Shown here in pieces: positions 1-7,782 of a DNA stretch of 64,000 bases. A program made the translations under genes and the position numbers. Under the pieces are notes generated by a model that was not told where the DNA came from, did not search any database, and was given only the letters and a program-made list of their open reading frames with translations. Origin of the DNA: a virus; IMG/VR virus record IMGVR_UViG_3300046535_002009, positions 46,061 through 110,060 of that record; one strand, 5' to 3'. The number at the start of each line of letters is the position of its first letter. Position 1 is the stretch's first letter.

Positions 1-2
1 GG

Positions 3-152
3 TCATGGTGGGCAGCGGAACCGGCACCGGTCTTCATCGCCGAGCCGGGCAGCTGGCTCGCCCGGACGATCCCCACCCTGCCCACGCTCGCACCGGCGCC
101 GCCCTGCGGCGTCGGCCACTCGCTGGCACCGCACCAGTCCGCCCCGGCCTGA
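3..152 (+). CDS. C-terminal end of a gene running in from the left (partial, unknown)
   Basis: Only the last 49 codons are visible, in the frame starting at base 3 and ending with TGA at 150-152. The peptide is plausible protein (WWAAEPAPVFIAEPGSW, then a proline-rich tail with one cysteine), unlike the arginine-rich readings of the other frames. It lies 12 bp upstream of the next gene and is probably the preceding member of the same rightward operon. No function can be assigned from this fragment. Confidence 0.5.
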   Translation, partial: SWWAAEPAPVFIAEPGSWLARTIPTLPTLAPAPPCGVGHSLAPHQSAPA

Positions 153-164
153 GAAGGACCAGTC

Positions 165-428
165 ATGCCCACCACACCCGGGCCTGCGCAGGCCTCCCCC
201 CGCTGCGACTACTCCGACCTCCCCGTCGACAGCTGCGCCCACTGCCGCGGCAACCGGCTATTCCCCGAGGTCCGGCGCGTCCGCACCGGCGTCGTCGGCC
301 GACCCATCACTGCCCGCTTCCCGGGCCGCTGCGCCTGCGGCGAGGCCTACCCGCCCGGCACCACCATCCGATCGCTCGACGGCTCCTGGGTCGCCGACTG
401 CTGCGCGACCGAGGCGGACGAGACGTGA
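165..428 (+). CDS. small cysteine-rich (zinc-ribbon-like) protein, 87 aa
   Basis: The start is fixed by a strong ribosome binding site (GAGAAGGA at 151-158) in front of ATG 165. The protein carries CxxC-type pairs (the first ends in SCAHC near residues 24-27, then CACG, then CC near the end), which suggests bound zinc. The stop codon overlaps the GTG start of the next gene (GTGA), so the two are translationally coupled. Such small zinc proteins are common in Streptomyces phage and plasmid early operons; the precise role is unknown. Confidence 0.75.
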   Translation: MPTTPGPAQASPRCDYSDLPVDSCAHCRGNRLFPEVRRVRTGVVGRPITARFPGRCACGEAYPPGTTIRSLDGSWVADCCATEADET

Positions 429-769
429 CCGCTTCCCACAACTACGGCCCTGGCTTCCGCGGTTGGGGACACGACTATGCCATCACCGAGGTGATCGACG
501 GCGGCCGCCAGCTGCGGGCCTGCGGCTGGGGCCCGCTCGGCGGCTCCCGGATCGCGGAGGGCGACTTCATTCTGCTGCAGGCCGGTACGACGGACACCCG
601 GTACCAGGTCGTCAGCGTCGAGTACGTCACCGACCCGGCGGACATGTGGTTCGCCGTCCTGAAGTTCGCACCCCGCTCCGGCCCGGCCGAGCCCTCGACC
701 GCCAGCTCGGCACTCGCCACCTCAGCCGTTCACCCCAGCCCAACATCGCAGCCAAGGAGTACCCCATGA
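425..769 (+). CDS. hypothetical protein, 114 aa, possible PUA/ASCH-like fold
   Basis: GTG at 425 overlaps the previous stop. The central part alternates short beta-like stretches (HDYAITEVIDGG, EGDFILLQAG, YQVVSVEYV, MWFAVLKFAP), a pattern seen in small beta-barrel RNA-binding folds such as ASCH/PUA. That fold assignment is a guess from the strand pattern only. The C-terminal 30 residues are Ser/Pro-rich and probably disordered. Its stop overlaps the ATG of the next gene by 4 bp, so it belongs to the same coupled operon. Confidence 0.7.
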   Translation: MTASHNYGPGFRGWGHDYAITEVIDGGRQLRACGWGPLGGSRIAEGDFILLQAGTTDTRYQVVSVEYVTDPADMWFAVLKFAPRSGPAEPSTASSALATSAVHPSPTSQPRSTP

Positions 770-1059
770 GCGCCGCAACCACCGTCCTTCCCCAGCACGA
801 TGAGCTCCTCAGCCGTCTCACCGCGGTCGACAGCGAACCGCACATGGTGGAGCGGTTCTACCCGCACATCCTCACGTCTGCCGGACAGGAGAAGACCGGC
901 CTCGGCGTCGCGCTGGCGCTCACCCTTGCCGCCTCCGACTACACCGACGGCATGCCGCCGGTCCTGGCCCGTGTCGTCCTGCTCCGGCTGCCAAGTTTCG
1001 TGCGCGCCATCGTTGACGACCCCCAGGTCCAGGCCGAGGCCCTCGCTGGCCTTCGGTAG
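766..1059 (+). CDS. hypothetical protein, 97 aa, mainly helical
   Basis: ATG 766 overlaps the preceding TGA (ATGA), and AAGGAG at 754-759 is a good ribosome binding site. The sequence is rich in Ala and Leu and predicts as several helices, with no cysteine cluster and no clear membrane segment. No family was recognised. Its place in a coupled rightward operon of small proteins suggests an accessory early phage function, but nothing more specific can be said. Confidence 0.7.
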   Translation: MSAATTVLPQHDELLSRLTAVDSEPHMVERFYPHILTSAGQEKTGLGVALALTLAASDYTDGMPPVLARVVLLRLPSFVRAIVDDPQVQAEALAGLR

Positions 1060-1120
1060 GTGCGACCTTCAGAAACACGACAGCCCAACCCGCGAGTAAC
1101 AACCAGTGGAGGAATTGATC

Positions 1121-1720
1121 ATGCACGACATTGCCGACCCCAACCGCCACCCCCACGCCGCACTGCTGCTCCTTGCCGAAGCCATGGGACCCGCCAGCCC
1201 GAGCGGCGCAATCGAGGCCCAGGAGAGGCGCGGCCAGCAGGACCTGGTCCGGTCCGAGCTCCTGCCCTCCGACCTGCGCGGGACAGAAGCCGCGTTCGAG
1301 GAGCTCGGCTTCATCCTCGGCGACGTCCAGGCCGACGACCCGCTGTTCCGCCAGGTGACCCTTCCGGCCGGCTGGGCCCGGGAAGCATCGGACCACGCTA
1401 TGTGGTCGTACATCATCGACCCGCTCGGTCGGCGCCGGGTCTCGATCTTCTACAAGGCCGTGTACTACGACCGGAGCGCGCACGCCGCGGTCGTCACGCT
1501 GCACAGCTACCTGACCAGCTGTGCGTGGGACAACCGCCTGCCGGTCCTGGACGACGCCTGGGCCACGCCCGCCGAGGTGCTCCAGATCGCCGAGGCTGGG
1601 CAGGAGGAGCAGGCTGCGGAAGCCGCACGCTGGTCAAAGCAGGGTGCGAAGGACCTCGCGCAGGAGGCCGCGGCGCGCTCCGCCACATACTCGCGGATCG
1701 CCGACACGGCACGCCAGTGA
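1121..1720 (+). CDS. hypothetical protein, 199 aa
   Basis: A GTG at 1106 is possible, but GGAGGAAT at 1108-1115 is a clear ribosome binding site for ATG 1121, so that start is used. The middle third is rich in aromatic residues (WSYIIDPLGRRRVSIFYKAVYYD), as in a compact globular domain; the C-terminal 50 residues are Ala/Glu/Arg-rich and helical. The 61-bp gap to the upstream gene is the largest in this operon. The stop overlaps the next GTG. Family not recognised. Confidence 0.75.
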   Translation: MHDIADPNRHPHAALLLLAEAMGPASPSGAIEAQERRGQQDLVRSELLPSDLRGTEAAFEELGFILGDVQADDPLFRQVTLPAGWAREASDHAMWSYIIDPLGRRRVSIFYKAVYYDRSAHAAVVTLHSYLTSCAWDNRLPVLDDAWATPAEVLQIAEAGQEEQAAEAARWSKQGAKDLAQEAAARSATYSRIADTARQ

Positions 1721-2424
1721 GCACGGACGACGCCGCGCAGGAACTCGCCACGCTGCGCCGTCGCTTGGAGGTGATGGCCGCAGCCTGGGAGGAGCAGCTC
1801 CCTGAGACCGTCCAGACGGCGACGGTGGTCGAGGCGCTGCGCCTCACCGTCGCTCGCCCGGCCAGCCGCTCCGGTCTGGTTGCCGAGCAGCGAGTGCGCG
1901 CGTACCTCGCCGAGTTCCCGGACACCGCCAACCTCGGCCCCGAGATCGCATACGGCCCAGCCTGGAACACACCGGGCTGGCCCCACGACTTCTACCCACT
2001 GACCCGGGCAGACGTCGATGCCGTCCTGGCCGAGCTGGCCTCCACCCGCGCGGAGGCGGAGGTGCTGTACGAGGCCCGCTTGAACGAGCCCGTCCTTCGG
2101 CACTGCGTCTACCCGGGATGCCTCGCCGAGTTCGACATGGCCGCGGCCCTGGCTGGCCGGCCGACACGGCCCTCGTGGTCCGGGGATGGCTGGCTGACCG
2201 TCGGGCACCTCTTCGCGCACGTCTGCCCTGAGCACGCGCCGCTGCTCCGTACCGGCGACGGCCCAGGACCGCACCTGCCTCAGTGGGAGCGGGGCGAGGA
2301 GACCCGGCTCGTGTGCGCCTGCGCCTGGCGGTCCGGGCCCGTCCGGTGGCGTGGGTTCGGCATCGAGGCGTGGAAGGACCATCTCCTGGCGGTCGAACAG
2401 GGAGCAGCGCCGTGGCCGAGCTGA
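1717..2424 (+). CDS. hypothetical protein with cysteine/histidine pairs, 235 aa
   Basis: GTG 1717 overlaps the stop of the previous gene. An N-terminal helical segment (about residues 1-60) is followed by a region with a CxxxxC pair (HCVYPGC) and later HLFAHVCPEH and CACAW, which could bind one or two zinc ions. The aromatic-rich end (RWRGFGIEAWKDHLLAVEQ) resembles the tail of small zinc-finger helices. The combination is typical of uncharacterised actinophage proteins; no function can be named. Confidence 0.75.
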   Translation: MSTDDAAQELATLRRRLEVMAAAWEEQLPETVQTATVVEALRLTVARPASRSGLVAEQRVRAYLAEFPDTANLGPEIAYGPAWNTPGWPHDFYPLTRADVDAVLAELASTRAEAEVLYEARLNEPVLRHCVYPGCLAEFDMAAALAGRPTRPSWSGDGWLTVGHLFAHVCPEHAPLLRTGDGPGPHLPQWERGEETRLVCACAWRSGPVRWRGFGIEAWKDHLLAVEQGAAPWPS

Positions 2425-2618
2425 TCACCTGGTGCCGGATCATGCGCACCGGTCCGGCGTGCGCGGTCCCGTGCGACGACTGCCGGGCCACCAGCCGCCG
2501 CCTGGCCCTCGCCCAGCAGGCCGGCACCGTGAAGCCCTGGACTCTCGCGGACGCGATCGCCGAGCTCGACGGCACCGACCCTCGCCCCACCACCGACACC
2601 ACCGAAGGTGCGCCGTGA
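2412..2618 (+). CDS. small zinc-knuckle-like protein, 68 aa
   Basis: GTG 2412 lies 13 bp inside the preceding gene, in another frame. The N-terminal half carries three cysteines in a CxxxxxxxC...CDDC arrangement (WCRIMRTGPACAVPCDDC), compatible with a zinc knuckle. The C-terminal half is acidic and Thr/Pro-rich, probably unstructured. The stop overlaps the GTG of the PadR gene. Start choice is uncertain because no strong ribosome binding site is visible. Confidence 0.6.
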   Translation: MAELITWCRIMRTGPACAVPCDDCRATSRRLALAQQAGTVKPWTLADAIAELDGTDPRPTTDTTEGAP

Positions 2619-2878
2619 CCATCCGCATGACCAAGCTGACCTGGCGAGTCCTGGCCGCGATCCACGCCCGGCCGGAGCCGACCTACGGCGGCGAGCTACG
2701 GGAGGAGACAGGCATCCAGTCCGGCACCCTGTACCCGCTCCTGGTCCGGCTGGAGGGAGCCGGCCTGCTGACCTCCCGGTGGGAGGAGCCCGCGGAGTAC
2801 GAGGCCTTCAGCCGGCCCCGCCGCCGCTACTACGCCCTCACCGAGGCTGGCCGGGCGGCCGCCGGGACGAAGGCCTGA
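2615..2878 (+). CDS. PadR-family winged-helix transcriptional regulator, 87 aa
   Basis: The whole protein is a winged helix of the PadR type: YGGELREETGIQSGTLYPLL holds the recognition helix and RRRYYALTEAG is the characteristic wing and following strand. It lacks the C-terminal dimerisation domain of longer PadR proteins, so it is the short form. GTG 2615 overlaps the previous stop and the gene runs directly into the DUF6011 gene. It may control this operon or the facing cassette at 3254-6208; neither is shown by the sequence. Confidence 0.8.
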   Translation: MTIRMTKLTWRVLAAIHARPEPTYGGELREETGIQSGTLYPLLVRLEGAGLLTSRWEEPAEYEAFSRPRRRYYALTEAGRAAAGTKA

Positions 2879-3288
2879 TGTCGACGGGCCCGGTCGTGGC
2901 CTCTGGTGACGAACAGCTGCCCCTTGCGGACCCTCCCCGGCCGGCCGGGGCGGCGCGGCGAGTGGAGTGCCGCCGCTGCCACCGGGCACTGACCGACCCG
3001 GACTCCCGGCTGCGCCGCATCGGCCCGGACTGCGAGCACCTGATCGCGGCCGCGCGTCGGCACGACATCGACCAGGACCCGCTACCCGGGCTGGAGTGGC
3101 GCGATAGCCGGGACGCTTCATGCCCCCTGAGCTCTCTTGCCGCCCCTGAGGACCAGCTGTACAACGCCATGCTGGCCTGGGACGGGTCAGCGGCATTCAC
3201 AGAGACCTCCACCCGGGCCTCCCCGCCCTCCCGGAAGAGAGCGGGGCTCGCACTCAACGACTGGTCACTCGAAAGACTCGCTGGCTGA
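2878..3288 (+). CDS. DUF6011-type zinc protein with an unusual C-terminal extension, 136 aa
   Basis: Residues about 27-52 match the DUF6011 pattern: CRRCHRALTDPDSRLRRIG followed by PDCEH, a likely single zinc site. In relatives the protein usually ends shortly after; here about 55 further residues follow (from SCPLSSLAAPED on). The 3' end overlaps the convergent gene at 3254-3655 by 35 bp, so the extension may be a by-product of the rearrangement that placed the leftward cassette here. ATG 2878 overlaps the PadR stop. Confidence 0.75.
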   Translation: MSTGPVVASGDEQLPLADPPRPAGAARRVECRRCHRALTDPDSRLRRIGPDCEHLIAAARRHDIDQDPLPGLEWRDSRDASCPLSSLAAPEDQLYNAMLAWDGSAAFTETSTRASPPSRKRAGLALNDWSLERLAG

Positions 3289-3655
3289 TGTTTGCCTCGA
3301 CGAGAGTCGTCTCCCCCACCTGCGTCCAGTTCCGCCAATATGCCGCGCCGCCATGGTTCTCGCCCATGCACTGGCAGTCGCAGTCGTCGCCTTCCGCGTC
3401 GCGGCAACGGATATCGCATCTGCTGTTCGTCCGAAAGTCGATCGCCACCTCGACCACCCCGAAGCGATCTGCCAGGGCCTCGACTGTCGCGCGCATGTGC
3501 TGGCGCGAGATCTCCCAGCATTTCTCCGCCCCGTTCCAGTCCGGCCGCACCAGGCTGCCGAGGGTGCGGTGGATGAAGGCTCGGTTACCCACGGCGTACG
3601 GCATGCGGACCCGGATCCGCCCGGTGCCGACCGGCCGGTAAACCGTGGCAATCAC
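3254..3655 (-). CDS. hypothetical third gene of the HNH-helicase cassette, 133 aa
   Basis: GTG at 3655-3653 overlaps the TAG of the gene upstream by 1 bp. The N-terminal half is basic and mixed alpha/beta (IRVRMPYAVGNRAFIHRTLG); residues around 75-95 hold four cysteines (RCDIRCRDAEGDDCDCQC), a probable metal site, and a tryptophan-rich stretch follows. It is always read together with the two preceding genes, so it probably acts in the same process. Family not recognised. Confidence 0.7.
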   Translation of the reverse strand: MIATVYRPVGTGRIRVRMPYAVGNRAFIHRTLGSLVRPDWNGAEKCWEISRQHMRATVEALADRFGVVEVAIDFRTNSRCDIRCRDAEGDDCDCQCMGENHGGAAYWRNWTQVGETTLVEANISQRVFRVTSR

Positions 3656-4239
3656 TAGGCCTCCTCGCTGAGAATGCGTACGAGGTCGACAATGGCCGCG
3701 CTAGACAGGTGCTTCCGCAGGACGCGCGCCGTGGCGTCAGTGTCCTCCACCGGCACGCTGACTGCTCGCCTCCGGAAGCCCGCCTGCACCATGGCGGCGT
3801 GCGCGGACAGGTGCCCCGCGAGGACCTCGGCATGCAGCTCGGGGGCGTCCTTGCGGAGGCGGCGAAGGGCCGAGGTCTGAGAGTTCCCGTCCGGCTGGGC
3901 AAGGTTGACATTGTCACCCTTGCTTCGGTCGCCCCCGTGCGGAGCCTGAAGGGCCTGGTCGAGCAGGTCGAGCGCCACCGGATCGTCCGCGACCACCCGC
4001 TGGACGAGCGCCACCGACGCCCCGAGCCCCTTCAGCGGCGGCGTGGTCACAAAGTCGGCGAAGCTCGCGTGCTCCACCAACTCGCCCCGCACGGTGACGA
4101 AGGACCGCCAGGACCCATCAGCGAGCAGCCGGCGCAGGAGCTCCGGAGCGTTCTCCAGCCCGCTCCCGCCCCGCTCCAGCGCAGAGGACAGCGCCTCAAC
4201 GAGGGTTCCCCGTGCGCGCCCCTCCTCCCGCGCGGTCAC
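3655..4239 (-). CDS. hypothetical second gene of the HNH-helicase cassette, 194 aa
   Basis: GTG 4239 overlaps the helicase stop by 4 bp. Residues about 118-160 carry a motif familiar from bacterial mobile-element proteins of unknown function: ALRRLRKDAPELHAEVLAGH followed by LSAHAAMVQAGFRRR, a helix-turn-helix-like unit. A helical N-terminal region precedes it. DNA binding is plausible, and coupling to an HNH-helicase gene suggests a targeting or regulatory subunit. This role is inferred from context only. Confidence 0.7.
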   Translation of the reverse strand: MTAREEGRARGTLVEALSSALERGGSGLENAPELLRRLLADGSWRSFVTVRGELVEHASFADFVTTPPLKGLGASVALVQRVVADDPVALDLLDQALQAPHGGDRSKGDNVNLAQPDGNSQTSALRRLRKDAPELHAEVLAGHLSAHAAMVQAGFRRRAVSVPVEDTDATARVLRKHLSSAAIVDLVRILSEEA

Positions 4240-6158
4240 TGAGCCTCCCGAAGCATCTGCTCCACGAATTCCAGTCCGCGCTGCAGCTGCTGGACGCTCG
4301 CGTCAGCGCGCTTCCGCACGCCCATGACCTGGTTCACCCGCCACTGCAGCTCCGGGTGCTCCAGCCCAAGCTTGAACACCGCGTGGCGCGAGCGCTTCGT
4401 CAGCTGGTCGGCCAAGGCCTTCCGCCTCTTGTGCAGGGGCTCGTCCGCGGCCCCGATCGCCACCCTGCTGCCCTGCGGCGGGATGGGCATCGGCACCGTG
4501 CCGACCTTGGTCAGCTCGCCGAGCTCCTCGCGGACGAGCTTGCGCATCGAGGCGAGCACGCTCGGCGGGAAGTCGTGCTTCTTAAGCAGTTCCTCCGCGC
4601 GCTCGTTCTCCTCCACGGTCCACTCGGTGCCGGCATGGATCGCGCCGTGGAACGTGGGCTGGGACGCGGCGAGGGGGATCCGGGCGAACAGGTCCAGCAT
4701 CTGTTGGCCGTTGCCGTCGCTCAGCTCGCGCTCGATCTCCTCCTCCTGGAGGTCGAGCTCGTGCCGGATCTCCTGCTCGATCTGCGCCGCCATGATCCGG
4801 AGGCCCGAGAGCGCTGGCGCGAACACCGTGGCGATCTGCTCGTCAGCCTTGCCTTGGCGCCGGACGAACCGGCCGACCGCCTGGCGGAAGAACATCTCCG
4901 TCTTCGTCTTCGTGGCGTACACCCCGAGGGCCAGGCGCGGGACGTCGACGCCTTCCGACACCATCCGGACAGCGACCAGCCAGCGCTGGCTGCCCTCGGA
5001 GAACCGGTCGATGCCGAGCTTCGCCTCGGGGCCGTCCTCGGAGAGCACCACGACGGGGTCCTCGCCGGTGATGTCCTTCAGTATCTTGGCGTAGGCCTTC
5101 GCCTGCGGGGCCCGGTAGGCGATGACCAGGCCGCCAGCCCGCGGCGCCTCCTCCCGCATCGCCGTGAGCGTGCTGTCCGCCTTCAGTAGCAGGCCCTTCA
5201 TCCAGCCCGTGGCCGGGTCCAGCGCGGTCTCCAGGACGGCGGACACGTCGCCGCGCTGCAGTTCGGCCGACAGGTTGGCGCTGGAGGTCACCGACCCGGA
5301 GTCCATCCACTTCATCTCGCCGTCGTAGAAGTGGAAGTCGACCTGGCGGCAGACGTCGTCCCGGATGGCCTGGCCATAGCTGTATGTGTAGTCAGCGATA
5401 GAGCGCGGCACTCCGTCGCTGTCCTTCTCATACCGCACGAAGGGGATCGGGTTGTTGTCCGACCGGAACGGCGTGCCGGACAGGGCCAGGCGGCGCGACG
5501 CCTCGGAGAAGGCGTGCTTGACCGCGGCACCCCACGCCTTCTCATCGCCGGCATGGTGGACCTCGTCGAGGATCACCAGGGTCTTCTGCTGGCAGCCGAG
5601 GCGGTGGAGGTCAGGCTGCGAGGCGACCTGGGCATAGGTGACGGCCGCGCCGCGGTAGTCCGCCGGGTTCTCCAGGCCGTCGCTGTTCTTCGTCGTGGGG
5701 TCGATCTCGAAGCCGCACTCGTGTGCGGCCGTCGCCCATTGCATCTTGAGGTGCTCGCTCGGCACGACGATGACGATGCGCCTGACCACCCCGCTGTCCA
5801 TCAAGTCGCTGGCTAGCCGGAGCGCGAACTTGGTCTTCCCGGCGCCCGGGGTGGCGACCACGAGGAAGTCCCTGGCATTGCGCGTGACATAGGTGGTCAG
5901 GGCAGCGCGCTGCCATTCGCGGGGGTCGGGGCCAGTCCATGCCATGTGCGTCGAGCCCTTCTTCAGGTTGCAGTCCGGGCAGAGCGCTTGCCCGTTGATC
6001 ACGTCAGTAGGGCCGCCGGCAGACCATGGGGTGATGTGGTCGCCGTGCCAGCCCGGGAGGAGCCGGGTCCCGCACTTCGTGCAGGTGCCACCCGAGGCGA
6101 GGTACATCGCCACGCGCTCGGAAGAGTTGAACCGGCGGCGGGTGGGGTCCGGAGTCAC
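4236..6158 (-). CDS. HNH endonuclease fused to a DEAD/DEAH-type SF2 helicase, 640 aa
   Basis: Residues about 20-70 form an HNH nuclease domain: CTKC (26-29), the catalytic-type DH pair in HGDHITPW (about 38-45), an Asn near 55, and CPDCN (60-64). From residue 75 a superfamily 2 ATPase follows: Walker A ATPGAGKT (102-109), DEVH (198-201), SGTPFR (227-232), and a motif VI-like FFRQAVGRFVRR near 440-450. The last 150 residues are charged and helical. Two in-frame GTG codons lie at 6161 and 6158; the second overlaps the stop of a 17-codon upstream reading frame. Nuclease-helicase fusions of this kind occur in phage defence and in mobile elements; the substrate is unknown. Confidence 0.85.
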   Translation of the reverse strand: MTPDPTRRRFNSSERVAMYLASGGTCTKCGTRLLPGWHGDHITPWSAGGPTDVINGQALCPDCNLKKGSTHMAWTGPDPREWQRAALTTYVTRNARDFLVVATPGAGKTKFALRLASDLMDSGVVRRIVIVVPSEHLKMQWATAAHECGFEIDPTTKNSDGLENPADYRGAAVTYAQVASQPDLHRLGCQQKTLVILDEVHHAGDEKAWGAAVKHAFSEASRRLALSGTPFRSDNNPIPFVRYEKDSDGVPRSIADYTYSYGQAIRDDVCRQVDFHFYDGEMKWMDSGSVTSSANLSAELQRGDVSAVLETALDPATGWMKGLLLKADSTLTAMREEAPRAGGLVIAYRAPQAKAYAKILKDITGEDPVVVLSEDGPEAKLGIDRFSEGSQRWLVAVRMVSEGVDVPRLALGVYATKTKTEMFFRQAVGRFVRRQGKADEQIATVFAPALSGLRIMAAQIEQEIRHELDLQEEEIERELSDGNGQQMLDLFARIPLAASQPTFHGAIHAGTEWTVEENERAEELLKKHDFPPSVLASMRKLVREELGELTKVGTVPMPIPPQGSRVAIGAADEPLHKRRKALADQLTKRSRHAVFKLGLEHPELQWRVNQVMGVRKRADASVQQLQRGLEFVEQMLREAQ

Positions 6159-6208
6159 CACGCGGTGGCGGTCGGCTGGCGGAGGGCGTTAGGTTGGGCC
6201 TGAGCCAT
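6155..6208 (-). CDS. possible 17-codon leader peptide of the HNH-helicase gene
   Basis: ATG 6208-6206 opens a reading frame encoding MAQAQPNALRQPTATAW that stops with TGA at 6157-6155, overlapping the helicase GTG. An AGGAG lies about 11 bases before the ATG. The helicase start has no ribosome binding site of its own, so translation of this leader could deliver ribosomes to it. Whether the peptide matters or only its translation does cannot be told. It could also be coincidental. Confidence 0.4.
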   Translation of the reverse strand: MAQAQPNALRQPTATAW

Positions 6209-6436
6209 GGGAGATCGCACTCCTCTGGTCGGCGCCCTCGGCGGGGATCGCGAGTTCCCGCCCGAGGGCATCACTGTGCCTGCACTGGTTCGCAGATGAA
6301 CCAGACAGAGAAACATTACTCCGAGTGGACGACAATCTGACTAGTTGTCACTCTGTGCCACATGCGCACTTGAGCGACTGAAGTGGTCGGCACTGAGTGT
6401 CGTATCGGGAAGTGATGCGGCGACACCCCGTATCCA
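6209..6436. promoter_or_regulatory. leader and promoter region of the HNH-helicase cassette
   Basis: This 228-bp stretch is clearly richer in A/T than its surroundings. It holds an imperfect inverted repeat at 6234-6269 (GCCCTCGG against CCGAGGGC) in the untranslated leader, a TAATGT -10-like element on the minus strand at 6318-6313, and a palindrome GACAA-N9-TTGTC at 6331-6349 that could be an operator. No convincing -35 hexamer is visible. The stop of the lipoprotein gene lies at its right edge. Confidence 0.4.
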
Positions 6437-6979
6437 TCAGGCGATGGCCTTCTCGTAGACCTTCGCCTGGTCTGGCGTCAGCAGATGGGAGACGCGGACG
6501 ACGACCGCGCCATGCTGGTAGATGTAGTCCGGCCTGATGAGCCCGCCGAGGGCCTGCTGCGCCCCGTCGACGTACTTGACCCAGACGGTGGCGTCGTCCG
6601 CGTTGGGGAAGACCTCGACGGTACCGCCGTAGGAGATGCTGTCACGCCGGTCCTTGGTGGCGTCCTCCTTGGCCTGGGGGCTGTCGGCGACGCGGGTGTC
6701 GTCGAACGCGGTCTTGCTCAGGTACTGGTGCGGGCGGCCGAGCCGGCCATTGGGGTCGCTGGTCGCGTCATAGGTGATGGTGAGCTTGACCGGCAGGCCC
6801 TTGGTGGTGAGCTGCCGGGTGATGCCGGCGGCGTCGGTGGCCTTGGCCGGCGGGGCCGGCGCGGGTGCTGCGCTGCTCTTGGCGGCGGCCGGCGTGCCGG
6901 TGCCCGCGGACATGGTGGTGCAGGCGGTGGAGGCTGCGAGGACGGCGGCGGCGAGGGTGAGGGTGGTGCGGACGCGCAT
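6437..6979 (-). CDS. secreted lipoprotein, 180 aa
   Basis: The N-terminus is a lipoprotein signal: MRVRTTLTLAAAVLAASTAC, with the lipobox cysteine at residue 20. An Ala/Pro/Ser-rich linker of about 30 residues leads to a folded domain with several beta-like segments (VKLTITYDA, TVEVFPNADDATVWVKYVDG, AVVVRVSHLL). It should be anchored outside the cytoplasmic membrane. ATG 6979 has GGGGAGA in front. In a temperate phage such a lipoprotein might alter the lysogen surface or exclude superinfection; that is inference, and a host-type lipoprotein is equally possible. Confidence 0.8.
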   Translation of the reverse strand: MRVRTTLTLAAAVLAASTACTTMSAGTGTPAAAKSSAAPAPAPPAKATDAAGITRQLTTKGLPVKLTITYDATSDPNGRLGRPHQYLSKTAFDDTRVADSPQAKEDATKDRRDSISYGGTVEVFPNADDATVWVKYVDGAQQALGGLIRPDYIYQHGAVVVRVSHLLTPDQAKVYEKAIA

Positions 6980-7074
6980 GGTCTCCCCTGAGTGGTTGTG
7001 AGGCGCCGACCGTATCGGTGTCGTCACACAGCGCGCACAGGCGTTGCCGAGTCGTGACCGCTGATGGTGGGCGT

Positions 7075-7782
7075 TCAGTACGCTGCGGCCCGCACGCCGT
7101 CCGGGATGCCGGCGGCGAGGATCCCGCCGTCGACCGCGGTGACGGTGCCGCGCTCGTCCGGGAGGAGAACCTCCAGCGTTCGGCCGGCACCCGGTGCTCC
7201 GCGGCCGGACGCCCGGATGTGGACCCGGCGGGACATGAGCTGGCCGTGGCCGTCGCCGAGCCCGGTGCACTCGCGGGCGGCCACGTCGAGCTGCAGGTGC
7301 GCGCCGGGCCAGGGGCCGGGGGTGAGGAGCACGGTGCCGTGCTGGCGCAGCCGGGCGCCGAGGCGGCTGGCCGTGGCCGGCGAGGGGCCGACCGGGCCCA
7401 GGAGGAGGATCTCGACCGCGGGGAGCAGCCCGGCGCAGACGTCGGGCCACTGGTCGCCAGGGGTGTCGGCGAGCAGGAGCCGGTCGAGGTCGATGCCGTA
7501 GCCGGCGGCCGCGGCCAGGCCGAGGTCGGGGAGGGCGACAGCGGCGGTCCAGACGTCGGGCCGGTGGACGGCGGGTCCGGCCGCGAGGGCGAGGAGCAGG
7601 CCGGGGTCGCGGACGACGGCGACAGTGCCGCGCTGGAGGCCGCCGTGCGGGAGGAGGGTCGCGAGTTCCGGCTGGACGGGCAGGGTCTGTGCGGCCTCGG
7701 CCCGGGCGCGGGCGGCCGGGGAGGTGGCTTCGAGGAGGTCGGTGAGGGCGGGGCGCTCGCGCGGCTCGGCGGGGGCGGTCAT
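7075..7782 (-). CDS. imuA': ImuA'-like (RecA-fold) SOS mutagenesis protein, 235 aa
   Basis: The protein resembles actinobacterial ImuA', a degenerate RecA/SulA-like partner of the translesion polymerases ImuB and DnaE2. Typical segments are LLPHGGLQRGTVAVV (Walker A position, not a canonical P-loop), AVALPDLGLAAAAGYGIDL, and AGLLPAVEILLLGP. The start at 7782 overlaps the stop of the preceding gene by 4 bp. No ImuB or DnaE2 gene lies nearby, so the gene is an orphan here, and would have to work with host polymerases. It is probably damage-inducible through the SOS box at 8139-8154. Confidence 0.7.
   Translation of the reverse strand: MTAPAEPRERPALTDLLEATSPAARARAEAAQTLPVQPELATLLPHGGLQRGTVAVVRDPGLLLALAAGPAVHRPDVWTAAVALPDLGLAAAAGYGIDLDRLLLADTPGDQWPDVCAGLLPAVEILLLGPVGPSPATASRLGARLRQHGTVLLTPGPWPGAHLQLDVAARECTGLGDGHGQLMSRRVHIRASGRGAPGAGRTLEVLLPDERGTVTAVDGGILAAGIPDGVRAAAY

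Noticed and set aside
5-424. Upstream part of the 254-codon frame ending at 769
   Set aside because: Residues before the GTG at 425 are Arg/His/Pro-rich shadow of the zinc protein at 165; only the part from 425 is protein-like and coupled to its neighbour.
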